From GBS-DC sp964451985 (GTDB taxonomy: Bacteria > Armatimonadota > Fimbriimonadia > Fimbriimonadales > GBS-DC): 37,404 nucleotides of DNA. Position 1 is the stretch's first letter; every line of letters starts with the position of its first letter. Under the pieces are notes generated by a model. The model was not told where the DNA came from. It was given only the letters and a program-made list of their open reading frames with translations, and did no database searches. Made by a program: the position numbers and the translations under genes. Below are positions 25,119 to 33,234 of this stretch, one piece after another. The stretch lies in assembly GCA_964451985.1 (NCBI GenBank), contig CAYVKB010000018.1, forward strand, positions 1 through 37,404, given 5' to 3'.

Positions 25119-25286
25119 GCCCTCACCCGCAACCCCTTCCCCACCGCTGGGGAGAGGGGAGCCGAGCGCGTGCGCCGCGCGACTCGTCCTCACTCTTCTG
25201 CGTCGCGGGAGAGGGGACAGGGGATGAGGGCGGAAAAGGAATTGCTTCGTGCCTCTCTACCGAACTGAGGCGTTGTACCCTTATTA
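25119..25286. mobile_element. Second, degraded copy of the MITE-like element
   Basis: Same order as 6205-6424 but inverted: GCCCTCACCC (25119-25128), a GGGGAGAGGGG palindrome, a central spacer, a second GGGAGAGGGG arm with ATGAGGGCGGAAAA, then TACCGAACTGAGG, and the terminal GTTGTACCCTTATTA (25272-25286), 14 of 15 bases of the first copy's end. The opposite terminal repeat is lost or diverged. Bases 24993-25118 upstream show no supported gene. Confidence 0.6.
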
Positions 25287-25317
25287 GGAGGAGGAATGCC
25301 CTGCGCCGTGCGCGCTC

Positions 25318-25366
25318 GGCTTCCCCTCTCCCGCGCGGTATGAGAGGGGGCTGGGTGGTGAGGGCA
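25318..25366. repeat. Partial third copy of the repeat arm, spanning a gene start
   Basis: CGGCTTCCCCTCTCCC, then GAGAGGGGGCTGGGTGGTGA and GGGC, match the right-hand palindrome and GGGTGAGGGC end of the 6205-6424 element. The candidate start codons of the next gene (ATG 25340, GTG 25355, GTG 25358) all lie inside it. Confidence 0.6.
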
Positions 25367-27682
25367 ATTTCTCTGCTGTTTCTCCTCATACTCGCCCACG
25401 CCCAAACGCCCCCAACCCAACCCAAGCCCACTCTCGGCGTCGCAGTGAACTTCATGCCCGAGAAGTTCGGCGAGATGCTGAGCCGTTTCAAAGCGCAGGG
25501 TGTGGAGGAGATAATTGTACGCCTCACAGAACTGCCCACGCCTGAACGCTGGGACGCGCTGCTGGAAACTGCTGAGCAATCGGGTCTGCGCTGGAGGCTG
25601 TGGCTGGCGAGTCTACCTCGCACCGACGGCTGGCAAGTCGCCCCCGAACGGTACCGCATGGCGGGTAACCCCGACGGCGTGTACAACATCCAGATTCCTG
25701 ACGCCTCGCGCGCGCTGCTTGCCGTCTCGCCGCGCGAGTCGCCGTTCCTCAGGCTGCAGACTGTGCTGGAACTGAGCAACGGACGTGCGATTACGGCGAT
25801 TGGCGACACGGTGGAGAGCGTGCTGTTGCTGTACCCCCTGCGCCGAGGTGCCCTGCCCGACCTGTGGGACGGCTGGGATGCCTATCGGGATACGCTCCTG
25901 AGCTTGCTGCAACGCCGCACCCCGAAAACGAACTTTCGGGGCTGGCTGGTTCAAAGTGATTGGGAGGTGCTGAGCGCTTGCGCCCTGCCTGCCAACCTCG
26001 TCGCCCAAGCCGAGTGGCTGGCGTTCCTGAAACTGCGCTACCCCGACCTGACTGAGTTGGAACGCGCGTGGGATGTGAGCGTGAAACTGGAGCGACATGA
26101 GCAGGCGGCACAACTGATTCCGCTCTGGCGCGAAGGGCGCGGGTTACCGATTCTAATTGCACTGGATGGCTCCATCAAACCGCAGGAGCTGAATATCAAC
26201 CGCAGCCGCTTCTGGGACGATTGGCAGGCGTTCCTGGCGGAGCGATGGCGCACTCTCACGCTTGGGCTGCGGACGGCGCTCCGTCGCTACACCCCCGACG
26301 CCGAGTTTTCGGTACTACAAACCGCACCCGACCCTGCTGAACTGCCCACGCCTGAAGCCTTAGCCGACCCACTGCTGCCTCTCGGATGGCTGATGCCCGC
26401 CGTCCAACGCGACGCTTGGCGCACGCAACTACTGTTGGAGACCCTGCGTCGCGAGCCACTGAACACGCCTCTGGAGACCCTGATTCTGGAATGGGCAAGC
26501 GACGATGCCGAACGCGCCAGCCTGTTCCAGACTTTCGCGCGGGAGATGGGGATTGAGAATATCTACTGGCTTGCTCCGCCTGCTGCGCTGGAGACGGCGT
26601 GGCAACCCCTGCGCCAAACCGACACGCCGCCCGACGCGCCCGCACTACTGCCCTTTCCCCGCGCGCTGTGGGGATTGACCGAAATACGCCAGTACCGCAG
26701 CGGCTGGTGGACGCCCAGCAGCCAGCCCGATTTGCAACCCCTGCTGTGGGGCTTCGAGATTCACGGCTTCCAACGCGGAACCGAAGTGCGCACGCTGGAC
26801 GCACAAGGCAACCTGCAAATCACGCGCCAGCTGGAGCTGTGCCTGTGGCTGGACGAGGGCGAACGCGAAATCCGCCTGCGCCGTTTCGACCGCGCCCCGC
26901 TGACCGCTTTCGATCTAAACGGCGAACCAGTGCGCTTAGACATTCGGGGCGACATCGTGCGGCTGCGTGTTGGGACTGTGCCCGTGCGCATTCGCGGCTT
27001 CCAGAGCGACCCCATCTGCGAAACCAGCATCGAGGACTGGACGGCACGCATCACGGAACTTGCCAAACGCGGCAACCCCTCGGGGCAGGACGCCGCCGTG
27101 CTGAAGTTCAACTTCGACAACGCGCTCAGCGTCTATCGGCGCAACCCGGCGCAGGGCTTTGCCCTCGCCCGCTCGAATTGGTTTGAATTTGAGCGTGCCT
27201 ACCAGCCCTACCGCTGGATTGAGGCAGAAAACGCACGCCAGCATGAGTTCGGAACTATTCGGCGCGATGTGGCAATGAGCAACGGCGCGACGCTATGGCT
27301 GAACACGCCGATACCGATTGAAAGCGCATCGGCGACGTACAACTTTACGCTGCGCGAGACAGGGGCATACACGATTTGGCTGGCGGTGCGGGGCAAGCCG
27401 TCGGGCAGCGTGGAGTGGCAAATCGCGCCCGCGTCGGACACGGAAGCGAAACCTCTTGCAGAGGGCAGCGCGCTGCTCTCTGCCGAACGCGCGGTGAGCC
27501 GTTATGCCGACCAGTGCCTCTGGATTCCGCTGGGCAGCGTTCCCTTGCAAGGAAGAGAGTACCAGCTGCGCTTGCGCTGGAAGCCTGATTTGCAACAGTC
27601 GCCCCACACCACCGAGTGGGATGTGATACTTGTTGCACCTGCAGGCGTGCAGCCCCGACACGTGCTGCCACCGAAGTACTAA
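25340..27682 (+). CDS. Secreted glycosidase-like protein (GH42-like N-terminal domain)
   Basis: 780 aa from ATG 25340. A signal peptide core AISLLFLLILAHAQ is followed by a Pro-rich linker and a domain reading LGVAVNFMPEKFGEMLSRF, with RYPDLTELERAWDVS and FWDDWQAFLAERW elements that resemble GH42-type beta-galactosidase barrels. The family is uncertain, and I cannot place the catalytic acids with confidence. A C-terminal beta region (about 600-780) looks like a carbohydrate-binding module (YNFTLRETGAYTIWLAV). All three possible starts lie in a repeat arm; GTG 25358 has GAGAGGGG 8 nt upstream and gives a shorter but complete signal peptide. An upstream extension of the frame to 24989 only translates repeat DNA and is rejected. 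Confidence 0.6.
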   Translation: MRGGWVVRAISLLFLLILAHAQTPPTQPKPTLGVAVNFMPEKFGEMLSRFKAQGVEEIIVRLTELPTPERWDALLETAEQSGLRWRLWLASLPRTDGWQVAPERYRMAGNPDGVYNIQIPDASRALLAVSPRESPFLRLQTVLELSNGRAITAIGDTVESVLLLYPLRRGALPDLWDGWDAYRDTLLSLLQRRTPKTNFRGWLVQSDWEVLSACALPANLVAQAEWLAFLKLRYPDLTELERAWDVSVKLERHEQAAQLIPLWREGRGLPILIALDGSIKPQELNINRSRFWDDWQAFLAERWRTLTLGLRTALRRYTPDAEFSVLQTAPDPAELPTPEALADPLLPLGWLMPAVQRDAWRTQLLLETLRREPLNTPLETLILEWASDDAERASLFQTFAREMGIENIYWLAPPAALETAWQPLRQTDTPPDAPALLPFPRALWGLTEIRQYRSGWWTPSSQPDLQPLLWGFEIHGFQRGTEVRTLDAQGNLQITRQLELCLWLDEGEREIRLRRFDRAPLTAFDLNGEPVRLDIRGDIVRLRVGTVPVRIRGFQSDPICETSIEDWTARITELAKRGNPSGQDAAVLKFNFDNALSVYRRNPAQGFALARSNWFEFERAYQPYRWIEAENARQHEFGTIRRDVAMSNGATLWLNTPIPIESASATYNFTLRETGAYTIWLAVRGKPSGSVEWQIAPASDTEAKPLAEGSALLSAERAVSRYADQCLWIPLGSVPLQGREYQLRLRWKPDLQQSPHTTEWDVILVAPAGVQPRHVLPPKY

Positions 27683-27685
27683 CTG

Positions 27686-30538
27686 CTACCCACAGCCAAA
27701 CGACATGCCACAGTTATAACACTGATAGCACGCACCGGAGCGCACCATAATCATCCCACAGTTGGGGCAGGGCGGCGCATCCTGCTGCAGCCTTACCAGT
27801 TTCGACCAGTCCGTGGTCTTCGCGCCCTGCCCTTGAGGGAAGCCGGTCACGCCTACACCACCTTGCACGCCCGTCGGCTCAGGTGGCGTTATTTCCGTGC
27901 CGTTCTCGTGCATCGTTTCAGGTGGCGCAGGCTGCTGTTGCAAAAACTTCGAGCCGAGCCAGCGGAAGATATAGTCTACAATCGAGGTGGCGACAGGGAT
28001 CTGCGGATTGTTCGTGAAGCCACTCGGCTGGAAGCGCGTGTAGGAGAACTTTTCTACCAGCTTCTCCAGCGGCACACCATACTGCAAAGCAAGCGAGATG
28101 GCGGTCGCAAAGGCATCCATTAGCCCCGAAATCACCGAGCCTTCCTTTGCCATCGTGAGGAAAATCTCGCCTGGCGTGTTATCCTCGTACATGCCCACCG
28201 TGATATAGCCCTCGTGCCCTGCCACACTGAACTTGTGGGTGATGCTTTTACGCTCATCAGGCAAGCGGCGACGTACAAGGCGTTCGCCTTCGGTTTGGGC
28301 TTGCTCCTCGGGCTTTTTGGTGGAGAGCGGCTGCGTGCGCTTGCTGCCGTCGCGATAAATCGCGATTGCCTTCAGCCCCAACTTCCACGCCTCTAGATAG
28401 ATTTGCTCGATATCTTCGGGCGTGGCGTCGTGAGGCACATTAACCGTCTTGGAAATCGCTCCCGAGAGGAATGGCTGTACCGCAGCCATCATCTTAACGT
28501 GTGCCATCGGGGCGAGGCTGCGCACGCCCTTTGCAGGGCGGAAGGCGCAGTCAAAAACAGGCAGATGTTCAGACTTCAGATACGGTGCGCCTTCGATGGT
28601 GTCATTCTCGTCGATGTAGCGCGTGATGGCTTCAATCTCCTCGCTGTTGTAGCCTAATTGCTGCAGCGCAAGCGGTACAGTGGTGTTCACGATTTTCAAC
28701 AGCCCACCGCCCACCAGCGTTTTGTATTTCACAAGGGCGATGTCGGGTTCGATGCCTGTCGTGTCGCAGTCCATCAGAAACGCGATTGTGCCTGTGGGAG
28801 CTAATACCGTCACCTGCGCGTTTCGATAACCATATTGCTCGCCCAGTTGCAGGGTTTCCTGCCAGACGGCGCGGGCAGCATCCATCAGTGCGGGGGGTGC
28901 ATACTCTGCTTGAATGCTGTTCAGCGCGTCGGCGTGCAAGTGCATCACTTCCAGCATCGGAACGCGGTTCAGCTCGAATGCGGGGAACGGGCTGCCGCAG
29001 TCACGCGCGACGATTGCTGACTGGCGGTATGCCTCACCGTGCATGAGGGCGGTAATCGCAGCAGCATAGGCGCGTCCTGCATCGCTGTCGTAGGGCAAGC
29101 CCAACGACATCAGCAGCGCACCCAAGTTCGCATAGCCCAGCCCCAGCGGACGGAAGTTGTGGCTGTTGTCGGCGATTTTCTCGGTAGGGTACGCCGAGTT
29201 GTCTACAATAATCTCCTGCGCAGTGATAAAGATGCGCACGGCGGCGCGGAATGCGTCGACGTCGAAGTCACCGCTGGGCAGGCGGAACTTCATCAGGTTC
29301 AGACTTGCGAGGTTGCACGAGGTGTCGTTGAGAAAGACGAATTCGCTACAAGGGTTGCTTGCCTCAATCTGCCCGCTATTTTTCACCGTATGCCACTTAT
29401 TGGTAGTGTCGTGGAACTGCAAGCCGGGGTCACCGCACACCCACGCTGCTTCGGCGATTTTGCGGAACAGATCTCGCGCAGGGAAAGTGTTCAACACTTC
29501 GCCGGTGGTGCGGGCAATCGTGTGCCATTCGCGGTCCTCCTCCACGGCGCGCATAAACTCGTCGGTCACGCGCACGCTGTGGTTCGCATTCTGGAAGTAG
29601 ACCGAGTCATAAGCCCCTCCGGGTACATTAAAGCCGGGGTCATAACCTGCCTCGATTAGTGCCCACGCTTTTTTCTCCTCATTCGCCTTACACTCGATGA
29701 ACTCCACGATATCAGGATGATCGATGTTCAAAATCACCATTTTGGCGGCGCGGCGCGTCTTGCCTCCGCTCTTAATCACCCCGGCGAAAGCATCAAACCC
29801 CCGCATAAACGAGACCGGTCCCGAGGCGCGCCCCCCGCCCGACAGATACTCCTGCGAGCCGCGCAGCCTGGAAAGGTTCGATCCAGAGCCAGAACCGAAC
29901 TTGAAAATCATCCCCTCGATTTTTGCGAGGTCGAGGATGGACTCCATCGTATCTTCAACGGATACGATAAAACACGCTGAACACTGACTCCGGGGTTCTA
30001 TCCCGACATTAAACCACACGGGACTGTTGAACGCACCGTACTGGTGCAGCAGCAGGTACTTAAGTTCGTCGCGGAAGGCGTCGGCGTCCTCAGATGTGGC
30101 GAAGTAGTGTAGTTGGCGTCCCCACTCGGTGAGGGTGTCTACCACACGCCCAATGACTTGCTTCACGCTGGTTTCGCGTTCGGGGGTGCCCAGTTGCCCG
30201 CGAAAGTATTTGGAGACGGCCACATTCGTGGCAAGTTGGCTCCAGAAAGCGGGTACTTCCACATCAGTTTGCTCAAACACCACGCGCCCACGCTCGTCGG
30301 TAATGACGGCGGTGCGGCGTTCCCATTCCACCGCATCCAATGGGTCAACGCCCGGCTGGGTAAAGCGCCGCACGATGGTCAACCCCTTACCTATGTTGAT
30401 GGCATCAAACTTTTCGCGAGGGATGTAGCCATAGCGCATCGCCGTGCCACTGGGTTTGGGGCGGGTGGGTTCTCGCGTTTCGACCACCGCGCCGTCGGTT
30501 AGTACACTTGCCTCCAATACGCTTTCGTGGGGACTCAT
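27686..30538 (-). CDS. nrdJ: Vitamin B12-dependent ribonucleotide reductase, class II
   Basis: 950 aa. Makes deoxyribonucleotides using adenosylcobalamin, independent of oxygen. The barrel carries FNSPVWFNVG, SQCSACFIVS, a glycine-rich GSGSGSNLSRLRGS region, NPCSEFVFL with an active-site Cys, and PTGTIAFLMDCDTTGIEPD. The C-terminus ends in a zinc-ribbon tail (CPNCGMIMVRSGACYQCYNCG) that carries the reducing cysteines. The start at 30538 has GGAGG 6 nt before it. It lies 9 bp downstream of nrdR and shares its promoter. Its 3' end abuts the convergent glycosidase-like gene. Confidence 0.96.
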   Translation of the reverse strand: MSPHESVLEASVLTDGAVVETREPTRPKPSGTAMRYGYIPREKFDAINIGKGLTIVRRFTQPGVDPLDAVEWERRTAVITDERGRVVFEQTDVEVPAFWSQLATNVAVSKYFRGQLGTPERETSVKQVIGRVVDTLTEWGRQLHYFATSEDADAFRDELKYLLLHQYGAFNSPVWFNVGIEPRSQCSACFIVSVEDTMESILDLAKIEGMIFKFGSGSGSNLSRLRGSQEYLSGGGRASGPVSFMRGFDAFAGVIKSGGKTRRAAKMVILNIDHPDIVEFIECKANEEKKAWALIEAGYDPGFNVPGGAYDSVYFQNANHSVRVTDEFMRAVEEDREWHTIARTTGEVLNTFPARDLFRKIAEAAWVCGDPGLQFHDTTNKWHTVKNSGQIEASNPCSEFVFLNDTSCNLASLNLMKFRLPSGDFDVDAFRAAVRIFITAQEIIVDNSAYPTEKIADNSHNFRPLGLGYANLGALLMSLGLPYDSDAGRAYAAAITALMHGEAYRQSAIVARDCGSPFPAFELNRVPMLEVMHLHADALNSIQAEYAPPALMDAARAVWQETLQLGEQYGYRNAQVTVLAPTGTIAFLMDCDTTGIEPDIALVKYKTLVGGGLLKIVNTTVPLALQQLGYNSEEIEAITRYIDENDTIEGAPYLKSEHLPVFDCAFRPAKGVRSLAPMAHVKMMAAVQPFLSGAISKTVNVPHDATPEDIEQIYLEAWKLGLKAIAIYRDGSKRTQPLSTKKPEEQAQTEGERLVRRRLPDERKSITHKFSVAGHEGYITVGMYEDNTPGEIFLTMAKEGSVISGLMDAFATAISLALQYGVPLEKLVEKFSYTRFQPSGFTNNPQIPVATSIVDYIFRWLGSKFLQQQPAPPETMHENGTEITPPEPTGVQGGVGVTGFPQGQGAKTTDWSKLVRLQQDAPPCPNCGMIMVRSGACYQCYNCGMSFGCG

Positions 30539-30547
30539 AATTGCCTC

Positions 30548-31021
30548 CTACTCGCCCCGCGTGCGTTTCTGCTGGCGAGTGAGCATCTGTACCACTCGGC
30601 TGAACTGCTGCGGGTCTTCGAATTCTTCGTATACCGACGCAAAGCGCACATAGGCAACGGGGTCAAGCTGCAGCAGCTTGTCCATCACCATGCGCCCGAT
30701 TTCCGTGCTACTGATTTCCGACTCGTCGCGGTTCTGAATCTCCTGCTCGATTTCATCGACAGCTTTCTCCAGCACATCCATGCTGATAGGGCGCTTACGA
30801 CAGGAGACCACCATGCCCTGCAGGATTTTGCTTCGGTCGAACGGCTCGCGTCGTCCATCTTTCTTAACGACCATCAGGGGGCGTTCCTCGTAGCGCTCGA
30901 AAGTGGTGTAGCGTTTGCCGCATTTGAGGCATTCGCGTCGTCGTCGGATGACCGCACCGCCCTGCGAAGGGCGCGAGTCTACTACGTGGTCTTCATCTAC
31001 GCCGCAGTATGGGCATCGCAT
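30548..31021 (-). CDS. nrdR: Transcriptional repressor NrdR
   Basis: 157 aa, standard length. Zinc ribbon C3-x2-C6...C31-x2-C34 for DNA binding, then an ATP-cone domain (about 49-139, KKDGRREPFDRSKILQGM) that senses ATP/dATP. NrdR represses ribonucleotide reductase genes when dATP is high. Here it is first in the operon with nrdJ, so it should autoregulate; a palindrome overlapping the -10 box is the likely operator. The ATG at 31021 has GAGGCGAG upstream, directly after a leader hairpin. Confidence 0.97.
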   Translation of the reverse strand: MRCPYCGVDEDHVVDSRPSQGGAVIRRRRECLKCGKRYTTFERYEERPLMVVKKDGRREPFDRSKILQGMVVSCRKRPISMDVLEKAVDEIEQEIQNRDESEISSTEIGRMVMDKLLQLDPVAYVRFASVYEEFEDPQQFSRVVQMLTRQQKRTRGE

Positions 31022-31037
31022 GGTCTCGCCTCACTCT

Positions 31038-31082
31038 GCCACATAGTGCAGGGGGGTTGCAACAGCCCCTACATCTTGTGGC
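31038..31082 (-). promoter_or_regulatory. 5' leader hairpin of nrdR-nrdJ
   Basis: On the transcript the leader folds with an outer stem GCCACA/TGTGGC and an inner stem TGTAGGGG/CCCCTGCA, closing a loop of about 9-11 bases. The first base of the outer stem is about 7 nt past the -10 box, so the predicted 5' end of the mRNA is base-paired. The Shine-Dalgarno of nrdR follows the hairpin and is left free. Confidence 0.55.
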
Positions 31083-31083
31083 G

Positions 31084-31117
31084 GCTATATTATAGCATAT
31101 GGAGGCGGGTTTGTCAA
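31084..31117 (-). promoter_or_regulatory. nrdR-nrdJ promoter and candidate NrdR operator
   Basis: TTGACA (31112-31117), a 17-bp spacer and TATAAT (31089-31094), a perfect consensus promoter on the minus strand. The palindrome GCTATA-T-TATAGC (31084-31096) covers the -10 and is similar in length and AT-rich core to NrdR boxes, so it is the probable autorepression site. Only one box is seen; NrdR usually uses two. Confidence 0.75.
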
Positions 31118-31134
31118 GGGGTACGAAGTACCCC
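31118..31134 (-). terminator. Hairpin between nrdR promoter and glycosyltransferase genes
   Basis: GGGGTAC-GAA-GTACCCC: a perfect 7-bp stem with a 3-base loop, directly adjoining the -35 box of nrdR. It could end transcripts coming from the glycosyltransferase genes upstream on the same strand. It lacks a long T-tract. The region 31135-31251 shows no gene. Confidence 0.4.
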
Positions 31135-31251
31135 TGGTGATGTACACAAGGCTACTAATGTTGGAATGCCCCCTATTGGAAGACAGCAGGAGGCGACCTG
31201 GTGGTTCAAAATCCAAGCACTAAGGTGTCGTTGGAGTGTTTACCAACACGC

Positions 31252-31596
31252 TCAACAGGCAGAAATCAGGGTTCGCAGAGCCGTCTCGGCACGGGTGTCC
31301 CACGAGTGTTCCGCAACACTCTGCATGCGCTGGACTATGCGCTGGGCGCAGTGGGCTTCCGAAAGTGCGTCGAGGAGTGCATCTTGCCATTCACTGATAG
31401 TCCGCGCAGTGTAAACCAAGTCGCCAAACTGATGCAAGTCGTGGAAATAGGGGACGCTGACGACGGCTTTGCCCGCTGCGAGATATTCATATAACTTCAA
31501 CGGACTCGCACCGTGCGAAATCGCGTTATCACGAAACGGAATTACGCACACATCAAGCCCTTTGAGGTAGCTTGGTAGCCTAAGGTATGGGCGCAT
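31252..31596 (-). pseudogene. C-terminal fragment of a GT4-like glycosyltransferase
   Basis: 114 aa, matching the C-terminal nucleotide-sugar domain end of a group 1 glycosyltransferase: MRPYLRLPSYLKGLDVCVIPFRDNAIS and SPLKLYEYLAAGKAVVSV (Glu in the acceptor-phosphate motif). Codons just before, read in this frame, give NLHFVG, which belongs to the same domain, so the ATG is internal. The N-terminal domain lies beyond a run of N at 31803-32218. Joining the two flanks through the shared 55 bases gives LETRLMQRADL and then a frame change, with the middle of the protein (about 100 residues) missing. It is either a deletion-frameshift or an assembly error at a contig end. Confidence 0.7.
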
Positions 31597-31647
31597 GCCT
31601 ACAAAATGAAGATTACGGGCAAGTCAGCACGTTGCATCAGGCGCGTC

Positions 31648-31857
31648 TCCAACGAGGCACGTTCGGGGATCATCGCTTGGAAATCATCTATTCGATGATA
31701 GCNNNNNNNNNNNNNNNNNNNNNNNNNNNNNNNNNNNNNNNNNNNNNNNNNNNNNNNNNNNNNNNNNNNNNNNNNNNNNNNNNNNNNNNNNNNNNNNNNN
31801 NNTCCAACGAGGCACGTTCGGGGATCATCGCTTGGAAATCATCTATTCGATGATAGC
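31648..31857. repeat. 55-base duplication flanking the N gap
   Basis: 31648-31702 and 31803-31857 are identical over 55 bases and abut the N run on both sides. Length 55 equals a common assembler k-mer, so this is most likely one sequence counted twice by scaffolding, not a biological repeat. Confidence 0.85.
31703..31802. other. Assembly gap (100 N)
   Basis: Exactly 100 undetermined bases inside a glycosyltransferase gene; a fixed-size filler, so the true distance is unknown and may be zero or negative. Confidence 0.95.
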
Positions 31858-32218
31858 AGAAGATTTTTGAACCGACTCGCGCGTCAAGCTGGAGCGCGGT
31901 TTCCGTGAAAAACGCCCATAGCACATCAAAATGCGTACCCTGTCGTTTCAGCAGGTGTGCAGTTGTAAATAAGATCCACTTTGCACAGAAGGCGTCTCGC
32001 CACCGGCGCGGTAGGGCGCGCGCGCCTGTGGGGAATACGGGCGTAAGCAGTTTGACAGGATGACCCCGCGCTGCGCGCCCTGTAGCACGCCTCTGTTTCA
32101 GCGACAGCACAGGCGTTATTAGAGTTAAAGAACACCGCCTGCCCAACGCAATCGACATGTGATATGGTGTGCCGATTTCAGGAGTGAAAGGTACATTGCT
32201 TACCATGACAATCTTCAT
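31803..32218 (-). CDS. N-terminal part of a GT4-like glycosyltransferase (cut by gap)
   Basis: About 138 aa before the gap. Starts MKIVMVSNVPFTPEIG at 32218, where a Rossmann-like GT-B N-domain begins, and reads through FDVLWAFFTETALQLDAR to IDDFQAMIPERASL. The start overlaps the end of the upstream glycosyltransferase by 41 bp. The continuation is in the C-terminal fragment at 31252-31596. A role in surface polysaccharide or LPS synthesis is implied by the neighbours. Confidence 0.7.
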
Positions 32219-33227
32219 GTGCTTGCTCCTTTGCTCTGTGATACACCTGTAGAGTTTGTTGTGCAACGGACACCCAGCAATAGCGGCGAAGCAGAAATTG
32301 GCGTTGCGCATCGGGGTCGTGGGGCATGTTCCAAGCCTGTAGAATCGCTTCACGAATGGCGGATACGGAGCGTGGGTTCGGGTAGTGTGCGTAGTCGCCG
32401 AAATATTCGGGCGCGCCCCCATAAGGCGTGACGACTACTCGTGCGCCTGCCACCCCAGCCTCTAACGCCGCCAGCCCAGGCGTCTCCAGCAGTGACGGCA
32501 GCGCAAACACGCGGCAGGCGGCGTAGGCACTGGCAAGTAGGGGACTGTCATGCGGCAGAGGAGGGAGGAACCGCACATTCGCATCGGCTGCACTCTGGCA
32601 ACAGGCAAGATATTTACGGGCAATACACTCGCCCACGATAATGAGTGGGATGCCTGTGCCTCGCAACGCACGCACCAGACGCAGCTGGTTCTTGCGTCGC
32701 TCGATGCGCCCCACGCATAGCACGAAGTCGTCCTGAATGTTGAAGGTTTCCCGAAACAGATGCGGGTCGCCTACTGCAAAACGTGGATCGACCCCATTTG
32801 GAACCACCCATGTGGGACGCGATACCCTAAAATACCGCTGGACGAACTGCGCCTCCGCATGCGTATTAGGCAAGAGCGCGGTCATCCCCTCAACAAGCTG
32901 GCGTATTACTCGGTAGGCGCGACTGAGTTGCCCCCATAGAGGCGCAGTGCCACTATAGGCGCGTCTGAGAAGCGTGGAAATATCTTTGAAAAAAATTGGC
33001 GACGCGACTACAGGGACGCCGCGTGCACGAAATGCTTCGCATATTCCCGAATACTCAGGATAAAGCCCGAACACATGAAGCAGGTCATACGAGGTACATT
33101 CAGCATCCGTAACGAAATCAACGGTCACCCCCATCTGCCGAAGCGCTTCAGCAGTCTGGAGTGCTTGAATCTGTGCGCCGCTGAACCAGCGGTTCGTGTG
33201 AAACTGTCGCAGAAACGCTATGCGCAT
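32178..33227 (-). CDS. Glycosyltransferase, GT4 family (group 1)
   Basis: 349 aa from ATG 33227; an in-frame TTG at 33242 with AGAGGCG upstream is an alternative. The N-terminus MRIAFLRQFHTNRWFSGAQ fits GT-B enzymes. The C-domain shows NGVDPRF, CVGRIERRKNQLRLVRAL and the E-x7-E-type block PSLLETPGLAALEAGVAGARVVVT (nucleotide-sugar diphosphate binding). It transfers a sugar from a nucleotide donor to a surface glycan; the donor is unknown. Downstream of the GT9 gene with an 8-bp gap from its stop, likely one operon. Confidence 0.9.
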   Translation of the reverse strand: MRIAFLRQFHTNRWFSGAQIQALQTAEALRQMGVTVDFVTDAECTSYDLLHVFGLYPEYSGICEAFRARGVPVVASPIFFKDISTLLRRAYSGTAPLWGQLSRAYRVIRQLVEGMTALLPNTHAEAQFVQRYFRVSRPTWVVPNGVDPRFAVGDPHLFRETFNIQDDFVLCVGRIERRKNQLRLVRALRGTGIPLIIVGECIARKYLACCQSAADANVRFLPPLPHDSPLLASAYAACRVFALPSLLETPGLAALEAGVAGARVVVTPYGGAPEYFGDYAHYPNPRSVSAIREAILQAWNMPHDPDAQRQFLLRRYCWVSVAQQTLQVYHRAKEQAHEDCHGKQCTFHS

Positions 33228-33234
33228 TATCGTG

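Noticed and set aside
24989..25339. Upstream extension of the glycosidase-like reading frame
   Set aside because: It translates MITE-like repeat DNA and has no signal peptide at its own start; the hydrophobic leader begins after 25355.
31022..31117. Cobalamin riboswitch before nrdR-nrdJ
   Set aside because: The leader is about 60 nt, too short, and there is no B12-box-like sequence; a single hairpin explains it.
31648..31857. Biological direct repeat of 55 bases
   Set aside because: It abuts a fixed 100-N gap on both sides and equals a common assembler k-mer.
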